Shown here: one piece after another, positions 31,484 through 36,527 of the stretch
Layout: each line of letters opens with the position of its first letter
How positions within the stretch are numbered: position 1 is the first letter of the stretch
Origin: JAYVSZ01 sp043774925
Lineage (GTDB): Bacteria > Pseudomonadota > Gammaproteobacteria > Burkholderiales > Methylophilaceae
Length of the DNA stretch: 36,527 nt
Assembly: GCA_043774925.1 (NCBI GenBank)
Contig: JAYVSZ010000019.1
Span: 1 to 36,527, forward strand
Direction: 5' to 3'
Notes under the pieces: model-generated
The model's input: the letters and a program-made list of their open reading frames with translations, nothing else
The model's database searches: none
What the model was told of the DNA's origin: nothing
Made by a program: the position numbers and the translations under genes

Positions 31484-32035
31484 TAGTCGCCCACCTTTAA
31501 CTCTAAAACCAGCTGTAGCAAGCTTACCTAGCCCCTGCCCGCCATGCGCATGACACATCGCGCAAGCCAGCGCATCGGCAGAATCTGGGCTTGGCACGGC
31601 AGGCAAATTAAGTAGCCGTTTTACCATTTCTTGCACTTGTTCTTTTTGCGCATGACCATTCCCCACCACCGATTGCTTCACTTGCAAAGCAGTATATTCT
31701 GCCACGCTTAAATTGCGTATCACCGCCGCACTTATGGCTGCTCCGCGTGCCTGACCAAGCAATAGCGTAGATTGCGGATTCACGTTCACAAACACTTTTT
31801 CTATCGCCACTTGGTCTGGCTGGTAGGTGTCAATCACCTCAAACAAACCGTCTAAAATGATTTTTAAGCGTGCTGGCAATTCCTCGCGGTCTTCCTTGCC
31901 TTCAATTTTTTTCGCGCTCGCCGTTTTAATAGTACCGCTGGCAATATAAGTCACTTTATTGCCCACTTTTTCAATCACGCCAAAGCCAGTTGTGCGCAGG
32001 CCTGGGTCGATGCCAAGAATTCGTACCGCGCTCAC
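31478..32035 (-). CDS. ruvC: Holliday junction resolvase RuvC
   Basis: A 185-residue RNase H-fold endonuclease. It begins RILGIDPGLRTTGFG with the catalytic Asp in GIDPG; the second acidic residue is in VAIEKVFVNVNPQSTLLLGQ, and the final pair is in PDSADALACAMCHAH. Length is about 10 residues over the E. coli protein. The start overlaps the yebC stop by 4 nt. The last sense codon and the stop lie inside the terminal repeat of a MITE-like element, so the C-terminus may have been altered by its insertion. Confidence 0.96.
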   Translation of the reverse strand: MSAVRILGIDPGLRTTGFGVIEKVGNKVTYIASGTIKTASAKKIEGKEDREELPARLKIILDGLFEVIDTYQPDQVAIEKVFVNVNPQSTLLLGQARGAAISAAVIRNLSVAEYTALQVKQSVVGNGHAQKEQVQEMVKRLLNLPAVPSPDSADALACAMCHAHGGQGLGKLATAGFRVKGGRLI

Positions 32036-32760
32036 TCGTCCTCGATTATTGCCGTGGTGTACACATCTTGCACGTCGTCTAAATCTTCTAGCGCATCCAA
32101 TATTTTTTGCATTTTCACCGCGTCTTCGCCTTCAAACACGGTTTCCATACTCGGCTTCATGGTCACTTCTGCCATCACCGCTTTTAAGCCTGCGGCTTCC
32201 ATCGCTTCTTTCACCGCCATAAAATCGTTGGGCGGCGTAATCACTTCAATGCTGCCATCTTCATCGGTAATAATATCTTCTGCGCCCGCTTCCAGCGCGG
32301 CTTCCATCACTTTATCTTCTGATGTGCCAGGTGCGTAAATCAAGCTGCCGCAATGTTTAAACAAGAAAGCCACAGAGCCATCAGTGCCCAAATTACCACC
32401 GTATTTGGTCAACGCATGGCGCACATCCATCACCGCGCGCTGCTTATTGTCGGTCAGGCAGTCGATAATAATCGCGGCACCGTTAATGCCGTAGCCCTCA
32501 TAACGCATCTCTTCGTAACTCACGCCTTCTAGCTCGCCCGTGCCTTTTTTAACCGCGCGCACAATATTATCCGAAGGCATGTTTTCTTCTTTCGCCTCAG
32601 CAATGGCCGCACGCAAGCGCGGATTCATGTCTGGGTCGCCGCCACTTAGGCGGGCAGCAACTGTAATTTCTTTGATTAATTTAGTGAAAATTTTACCGCG
32701 TTTGGCATCTTGCCTGCCCTTGCGGTGCTGAATGTTTGCCCATTTACTATGCCCTGCCAT
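32032..32760 (-). CDS. yebC: YebC/PmpR-family regulatory or translation-associated protein
   Basis: This 242-residue three-domain protein begins MAGHSKWANIQHRKGRQDAK and contains GYGINGAAIIIDCLTDNKQR and the acidic C-terminus. Members have been described as DNA-binding regulators and, more recently, as factors easing ribosome stalling. It is the first gene of the yebC-ruvC-ruvA set and overlaps ruvC by 4 nt. Confidence 0.96.
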   Translation of the reverse strand: MAGHSKWANIQHRKGRQDAKRGKIFTKLIKEITVAARLSGGDPDMNPRLRAAIAEAKEENMPSDNIVRAVKKGTGELEGVSYEEMRYEGYGINGAAIIIDCLTDNKQRAVMDVRHALTKYGGNLGTDGSVAFLFKHCGSLIYAPGTSEDKVMEAALEAGAEDIITDEDGSIEVITPPNDFMAVKEAMEAAGLKAVMAEVTMKPSMETVFEGEDAVKMQKILDALEDLDDVQDVYTTAIIEDE

Positions 32761-32838
32761 ACTCGTCCTTGTTTGCGCCTTTTACGAACTTGCATTTTAT
32801 CACACGCCGATGTGAATGGTTTGCGCGTGCAGCGCCAT

Positions 32839-32870
32839 AAAAAATGGGGCTTAGTTTGCGCTAAGCCCCA
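32839..32870 (-). terminator. rho-independent terminator of the cytochrome gene
   Basis: TGGGGCTTAG (32845-32854) and CTAAGCCCCA (32861-32870) form a perfect 10-bp stem with a 6-nt loop; on the minus strand it runs into TTTTTTATGG. It separates the cytochrome gene from yebC. Confidence 0.9.
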
Positions 32871-32905
32871 CAATTTAACTCCTTAAATGCCCAAAATAGA
32901 GCGAT

Positions 32906-33523
32906 TTATGAATGCTGACCTTTTCTTTTTCTTTTTTGTTTATGTTTAGATTTGTCTGCGGTAGCATCGGTTGTTGTAGCTGCCGCCACTGGCGCAGCAG
33001 CTGTAGCCGCAACAGCAGTTTCCACTGGTTTAGCCTCGGCTGGTTTTGCGGCGTCGCTTTCTGGCACTTTACCGCCCGCGCGTAAGAACGATTCTACCTT
33101 CAACACTTCATCTGGCGTTAAACCCGCTGTCGGATCGTCAGGCTGCATCAAGCCTTTACCTTTGGCACCCATGCCGCCTGCTGAACCGCCCCAGATGGTT
33201 TCGAACATGCCTTTGTCTTCAGCATCTTTTGGATAGCGGAAATTTGGGCCAGTTAAGCCAGGACCAACTTGGCCTTTAGCCTCTGGGCCATGACACTGCG
33301 AGCATGAATATAATTGATAAACTTTTTTGCCAGCTTTAATAGCCGCGATATTACCAACATAGGGATTTTTGCCAGACTTTAAAAACTCCTTAGCAGCAGG
33401 CGTGTCAAAAGTCGCGTCTGGAATCTCCATGGCTTTGCCATCGGCAGTTGATGTGAATGCGGCTGCGCTGGCGCACAAAGGTAGGCAGGCAATCACCGCC
33501 AAAAATAAACGTGAAATTTTCAT
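32906..33523 (-). CDS. c-type cytochrome, cytochrome cL-like (MxaG/XoxG family)
   Basis: A 205-residue periplasmic class I cytochrome. A signal peptide (about 1-20) and one haem motif C74-S-Q-C77-H78 are seen. The segment GPNFRYPKDAEDKGMFETIW then GGSAGGM resembles cytochrome cL, the electron acceptor of PQQ methanol dehydrogenases; Met residues 108, 118 and 126 are candidates for the sixth ligand. After residue 152 comes an unusual tail of about 50 residues, Ala/Thr-rich then strongly basic (KSKHKQKRKRKG). No dehydrogenase gene is adjacent. The gene has its own promoter and terminator. It could also be a general small cytochrome; the cL assignment is from motif resemblance. Confidence 0.75.
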   Translation of the reverse strand: MKISRLFLAVIACLPLCASAAAFTSTADGKAMEIPDATFDTPAAKEFLKSGKNPYVGNIAAIKAGKKVYQLYSCSQCHGPEAKGQVGPGLTGPNFRYPKDAEDKGMFETIWGGSAGGMGAKGKGLMQPDDPTAGLTPDEVLKVESFLRAGGKVPESDAAKPAEAKPVETAVAATAAAPVAAATTTDATADKSKHKQKRKRKGQHS

Positions 33524-33599
33524 CTTCTATCCAGTTTTAAAATTATCAAAATGTCTGCTTTTATGCTGGTAAAGCTACGCAGATAAGCAGTTAACGAGG

Positions 33600-33628
33600 A
33601 TAGTAGCTTTTTGCTGACAGGCTTTCAA
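33600..33628 (-). promoter_or_regulatory. sigma-70 promoter of the cytochrome gene
   Basis: On the minus strand TTGAAA (33628-33623) and TACTAT (33605-33600) are spaced by 17 nt, about 75 nt before the cytochrome start codon. Confidence 0.6.
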
Positions 33629-33695
33629 CGCTTTTGCAAAAAAGCATTCTAAAAATAATTATTTTTTACATTGCCTGCCTTAATCTTGTGACTTC

Positions 33696-34607
33696 TTAAT
33701 CTTGTCCCATGGCGGGGTCAGTCTGCGTGTGCTTGCGGATATTGATAGTAGAAATAATCACCAGCGATACAGCGATGAACAGCATGCCAAACAGCTCATG
33801 TGTTTTTGGCACTTCGCCCAACTGAACCCACGCTGAAAGCACACCGATGACGGGCGCCAGCATTGACGCCATGCTGGCGATACCAGCTTGCAAGCGCTGC
33901 AATGCATATATCCACAACACCCATGCCAACGAGCCGCTGAGAAACACGCTGAACAAAATCGTATTCAAAAAAGGCGCTGTCCATTGAATAGGCGGCGCGG
34001 GCAAAAGTAAGGCGAGTATGATGATTGGGATGGAGCCCAGCATCAATGGCCAAGCGGTGAGATTAAGTAAATCCAAGTCGGGTAAGCGCGCGTGCAGTTT
34101 TTTAGAAACAATGGCAGAAATCGCCCAAAAAACGCCTGAACACAGCGCCAAAAACATGCTAAAACCATCGGCTTTAATGTGCAGTGGGTCAAAAATGAGC
34201 ACAATGCCAAACAGCGCAAACAGCACCGCCAACCATTGCCAACCTTGCACCTTCTCGCCAAGCATTGGCCAAGCAAATAACATCACCCAAAATGGCATGG
34301 TGTAAGCCAGCACCGCGGTTTTGCCCGCGCCGCCATGCACCAGCGCCCAAATGAGCAAACCAGTAAATCCACAAGTTTGTAGTAAACCAAGCAATAACAT
34401 GGTGGGAAACTCTTTTAAGGCCAATGGTCGCTTGGTGAAAAACATCACAGCAAACAGCATAAGCGCGCCCAAAAATGTACGTAGTGCGGCAAACTGAAAG
34501 GGGCTGGCGTATTGCACGGCGATTTTCATCACCACCCAGTTGTAGCCCCAAATCAATGTAAGCAGAAATAGTGCAAGGAATGCTTTTGCCGTTGTGTTTT
34601 TTTGCAT
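33696..34607 (-). CDS. EamA/DMT-family transporter
   Basis: A 303-residue inner-membrane protein with ten hydrophobic helices in two EamA repeats. The first has LTLIWGYNWVVMKIAVQYAS and PFQFAALRTFLGALMLF; the second begins near residue 150 with MFLALCSGVFWAISAIVSKK and ends with LGEVPKTHELFGMLFIAVSLVI. Members of the drug/metabolite transporter superfamily often export amino acids or metabolites. Substrate cannot be inferred. It stands alone, between the cytochrome promoter region and the divergent CBS gene. Confidence 0.92.
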   Translation of the reverse strand: MQKNTTAKAFLALFLLTLIWGYNWVVMKIAVQYASPFQFAALRTFLGALMLFAVMFFTKRPLALKEFPTMLLLGLLQTCGFTGLLIWALVHGGAGKTAVLAYTMPFWVMLFAWPMLGEKVQGWQWLAVLFALFGIVLIFDPLHIKADGFSMFLALCSGVFWAISAIVSKKLHARLPDLDLLNLTAWPLMLGSIPIIILALLLPAPPIQWTAPFLNTILFSVFLSGSLAWVLWIYALQRLQAGIASMASMLAPVIGVLSAWVQLGEVPKTHELFGMLFIAVSLVIISTINIRKHTQTDPAMGQD

Positions 34608-34623
34608 ACACTATTTTAATAGG

Positions 34624-34652
34624 TTTTCAGCGCGGATGATTAAGCGTATATT
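34624..34652 (+). promoter_or_regulatory. candidate promoter of the CBS gene
   Basis: TTTTCA (34624-34629) and TATATT (34647-34652) spaced by 17 nt, 26 nt before the start codon. The -35 is weak. Confidence 0.4.
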
Positions 34653-34678
34653 TTTATTTCGCTGCAGGGGAGAAAATC

Positions 34679-35110
34679 ATGAAAACATTATTGCAAATTT
34701 TAAATGATAAAAAACACAAAGAAATCATTTCTATCGCGCCAAACCGCCCAGTTTTTGATGCGCTGGTGATTTTGGCCGAGTATAAAATTGGTGCGCTGGC
34801 GGTGATGGATGGCGATAAATTGGTGGGAATCTTCTCAGAGCGTGATTACGCGCGCGAAGTGATACTGCAAGGTCGCTCATCTAAAACCACGCAAGTGCAA
34901 GAAGTGATGACCTCAAAACTGATTACTGGCGCGCCCAATGATTTGGTGGATAAAGCCATGAGTATCATGTCCGATAAGCGCATTCGCCATTTACCAGTAA
35001 TGGAAGGCGACAAAGTGCTCGGCATGCTATCGCTGGGCGATTTGGTGAAAGAAACCATTACTTATCAGCAGCATCTCATCAGTCAATTAGAAAGCTATAT
35101 TAAGGGTTAA
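34679..35110 (+). CDS. two-CBS-domain protein
   Basis: A 143-residue protein made of a Bateman pair: CBS 1 at about 8-65 (IAPNRPVFDALVILAEYKIG, ending in GIFSERDYAREVILQ) and CBS 2 at about 75-130 (VQEVMTSKLITGAPNDLVD, ending in GMLSLGDLVKETI). Such stand-alone pairs bind adenine nucleotides or related ligands; the target is unknown. A GGGGAG ribosome binding site precedes the ATG. A copy of the 43-nt repeat starts directly after the stop codon. Confidence 0.92.
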   Translation: MKTLLQILNDKKHKEIISIAPNRPVFDALVILAEYKIGALAVMDGDKLVGIFSERDYAREVILQGRSSKTTQVQEVMTSKLITGAPNDLVDKAMSIMSDKRIRHLPVMEGDKVLGMLSLGDLVKETITYQQHLISQLESYIKG

Positions 35111-35153
35111 AAAGCGTTTGCTCTGAGAGCCGCATGGTTATTGGCTCGCAGGG
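35111..35153. repeat. 43-nt repeat, copy B (pairs with 12353-12395)
   Basis: CTGAGAGCCGCATGG-T-TATTGGCT core, 37 of 43 positions identical to copy A; five of the six differences are transitions. Begins at the base after the CBS stop codon. Confidence 0.7.
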
Positions 35154-35179
35154 TATATGCTTAAAATACCAAATATTAA

Positions 35180-35196
35180 CTAATGAAAATCATTAG
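35180..35196. promoter_or_regulatory. Fur-box-like palindrome upstream of pqqA
   Basis: CTAATGA-AAA-TCATTAG is a perfect 7-bp inverted repeat. Its core AATGAAAATCATT matches 12 of 13 central positions of the Fur consensus AATGATAATCATT. It is followed by a CGCAA/TTGCG hairpin (35199-35214). It lies 130 nt before pqqA, far for direct control, so it could serve an unannotated transcript in 35196-35325 or be part of a terminator-like structure. Confidence 0.35.
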
Positions 35197-35325
35197 GCCG
35201 CAATCATGGTTGCGTGCAGTGTAATTAAAAACGTTCAGCGCACAATGCAGTCATACAAACAAGCAACAAATAAATTGTTTGTTACTTGTAAAAATTGTAA
35301 GTTAACCAAATTTAGGAGAAATATT

Positions 35326-35397
35326 ATGTGGACTACACCAGCAGCTACTGAAATGCGTTTTGGCTTTGAAGTAACAATGTACGTCATGAACAAGTAA
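35326..35397 (+). CDS. pqqA: PQQ precursor peptide PqqA (orphan)
   Basis: A 23-residue peptide starting MWTTPAATEMRFGF and ending NK. E15 and Y19 (EVTMY) are the Glu-xxx-Tyr pair that PqqE cross-links and that becomes the PQQ skeleton. Length and sequence are typical of PqqA. TAGGAG lies 8 nt before the ATG, and a perfect terminator follows 27 nt after the stop. No pqqB-E genes are nearby: the next genes are a CBS protein and a UmuD-like protein, so this is a stand-alone or additional copy. TTGTTT (35275) and TAAGTT (35298), 17 nt apart, are a weak promoter candidate. Confidence 0.93.
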   Translation: MWTTPAATEMRFGFEVTMYVMNK

Positions 35398-35424
35398 TTA
35401 ATCCCGTATTAATTGCAAGACAAG

Positions 35425-35450
35425 AGCCTAGTAATTTACTAGGCTTTTTT
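35425..35450 (+). terminator. rho-independent terminator of pqqA
   Basis: AGCCTAGTAA-T-TTACTAGGCT is a perfect 21-nt palindrome followed by TTTTT. Classical plus-strand terminator. Confidence 0.92.
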
Positions 35451-35514
35451 GTATCTACTATATCTACAATTGTTATTCACTTCAGCAGTGATTAACTCAC
35501 GCGTACAACAGCTA

Positions 35515-36123
35515 TCATTTAAAACGCCTAAATGACCCAGTTACCACACCCCAGATTTCAAACTCCATCCCTTCTTTAATTTCAATCACTGGAAACGCAG
35601 GATTAGCCGGTAATAGTCGTGGCATCCCGCTCTTGGCTTTGCCGAGTGTTTTAATCGTAAATTCACCATCAACCACCGCCATCACAATATTTCCTACCTT
35701 TGCTTGTTTAGAGCGGTCTACGACGGCTTTGTCACCACTCAATAAGCCGGCATTAATCATCGACTCCCCTTGTATGGTGACAAAGAAAGTGGCGTCTTGC
35801 TGGTCAATCAAGAACTCATTGGCATCAAGGCGCTTCTCTAAATGGTCATCAGCCGGTGAAGGAAAGCCAGCAGGTACTTTAGAACCAAACAAAGGTAAAT
35901 AGGCCCGTTTTGCATCGATTGCAGGCAGTATTATTTCAGTGACAGGGTCAAGGCCAACCTTTTGTTGTTTGCGCTGGTAGGCAGCTAGAAAGTCGCCTAT
36001 GACAGCATCTTGACTGATAGGAATACGTAATACTTTGGTGGGCTCACCAAACTTACCAGTGCCAACAGTTCGGCCCGCTCCCTGCCGATTACCACCATGT
36101 ATATTTTTAATATCAGAACTCAT
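35515..36123 (-). CDS. UmuD/S24 peptidase with N-terminal DNA-binding-like extension
   Basis: This 202-residue protein has a UmuD core from about residue 80. AGFPSPADDHLEKRLDANEF contains the self-cleavage site A85-G86. Catalytic S121 is in GESM and K158 in VDGEFTIKTL. The Ser-Lys spacing (37) and cleavage-Ser spacing (36) equal those of E. coli UmuD. In front lie about 75 extra residues beginning with a GGNRQGAGR motif and FGEPTKVLRIPISQD, resembling ribbon-helix-helix-type DNA-binding regions. UmuDAb of Acinetobacter is a similarly extended UmuD that acts as a repressor. No umuC is adjacent. A perfect palindrome lies immediately upstream of the start codon; no Shine-Dalgarno is seen. Confidence 0.88.
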   Translation of the reverse strand: MSSDIKNIHGGNRQGAGRTVGTGKFGEPTKVLRIPISQDAVIGDFLAAYQRKQQKVGLDPVTEIILPAIDAKRAYLPLFGSKVPAGFPSPADDHLEKRLDANEFLIDQQDATFFVTIQGESMINAGLLSGDKAVVDRSKQAKVGNIVMAVVDGEFTIKTLGKAKSGMPRLLPANPAFPVIEIKEGMEFEIWGVVTGSFRRFK

Positions 36124-36126
36124 TTG

Positions 36127-36143
36127 ATTATTGTAACAATAAT
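36127..36143. promoter_or_regulatory. 17-bp perfect palindrome at the umuD-like start, candidate operator
   Basis: ATTATTGT-A-ACAATAAT lies 4-20 nt upstream of the start codon, where a ribosome binding site would be. It is not the proteobacterial LexA box (CTGT-N8-ACAG). A protein binding here would block the gene; the product itself is the obvious candidate. Confidence 0.5.
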
Positions 36144-36336
36144 TACCTGGGCAATGAAAAATTTTTAATGCAAGAACACAAAATATTTAGGGGCTGTAGT
36201 AGATTAGCCATAAATTGTTAGTAAAAACTGATTACAAACCAGCCCATGTTAAATTGCACAGAATATAGCTTAGGCTAACATTCAAAAATAACTTTATGCT
36301 AGCATACAATCAAATCTACTCGAGTTATGAAAAACC

Positions 36337-36527
36337 ATGAACTATCTTGAGGCTTTCAACCAGTCGCTATTCTTACAAATCAACGCAAGTACTGTTACGC
36401 CAAAATGGATTATCGATGTTGCCATTATTATCGCCAATGATTTACTCTACCTGATGCTAGCAATATTATTCGCATACTGGCTGTGGGGGAATAGTACTAA
36501 ACGTAATTTAACAATCAAGGTTTGCCT
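36337..36527 (+). CDS. PAP2-family phosphatase, YbjG/BcrC-like (partial)
   Basis: The frame runs from ATG 36337 to the window edge (63 complete codons). It starts MNYLEAFNQSLFLQINASTV and contains a membrane helix around IANDLLYLMLAILFAYWLW followed by a basic turn. This matches the N-terminal region of YbjG/BcrC-type undecaprenyl-diphosphate phosphatases, which recycle the lipid carrier for cell wall synthesis. The PAP2 catalytic motifs would lie beyond the window. No strong ribosome binding site is visible. The 213-nt gap before it holds the umuD-like operator and AT-rich sequence. Confidence 0.65.
   Translation, partial: MNYLEAFNQSLFLQINASTVTPKWIIDVAIIIANDLLYLMLAILFAYWLWGNSTKRNLTIKVC

Noticed and set aside
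36127..36143. LexA (SOS) box upstream of the umuD-like gene
   Set aside because: The palindrome lacks the CTGT-N8-ACAG pattern of proteobacterial LexA sites, and no other match is seen in the gap.

Overview
The window is a chromosomal segment of a betaproteobacterium, most likely a methylotroph of the Methylophilaceae (Methylotenera/Methylophilus type). Support comes from the housekeeping gene order (rpsU-yqeY-dnaG-rpoD, rpsP-rimM-trmD-rplS, yebC-ruvC-ruvA, ruvB-ybgC-tolQRAB-pal-cpoB-queE-queC). Two methylotrophy hints add to it: a stand-alone pqqA precursor peptide gene and a cytochrome cL-like (MxaG/XoxG-type) c-type cytochrome. The family assignment is inference; no rRNA is present to settle it.

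Layout. Bases 1-4000 are an AT-rich accessory island. It holds the 3' end of an IS3-type insertion sequence, a small membrane protein with a split zinc ribbon, about 500 nt of densely self-complementary non-coding sequence, a tiny ORF, a tyrosine recombinase of the Integrase_1 type, and a DUF4224-integrase phage pair. The phage integrase faces the 3' end of a tRNA-Ile2(CAU) gene, the probable attachment site. From 4117 to about 8890, minus strand, lies the macromolecular synthesis cluster. From 8893 to 12400 come tsaD, plsY, folB and an isolated PD-(D/E)XK nuclease, interspersed with two kinds of dispersed repeat. From 12408 to 24433, minus strand, are xerD-ogt, the S16/L19 operon, queuosine genes, the Tol-Pal operon and ruvB. 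Between ruvB and ruvA sit about 6.3 kb of unrelated genes: a DUF4349 lipoprotein and a TonB receptor / periplasmic binding protein / GGDEF-EAL operon. Then come ruvA, ruvC and yebC, the cytochrome, an EamA transporter, a CBS protein, pqqA, a UmuD-like protein with a DNA-binding-like N-terminal extension, and the start of a YbjG-type PAP2 phosphatase.

How the parts work together. Most of the window is core: replication/transcription initiation, translation and tRNA modification, envelope integrity (Tol-Pal) and recombination (RuvABC, XerD). The parts most worth a second look are: (1) the nested-stem region at 750-1260 in front of a tyrosine recombinase; (2) the TonB receptor / binding protein / c-di-GMP operon inserted into the ruv cluster, with no ABC permease, which looks like a sensory relay; (3) the extended UmuD with a perfect 17-bp palindrome immediately upstream of its start codon; (4) several families of structured dispersed repeats, including one whose terminal inverted repeat supplies the end of ruvC.
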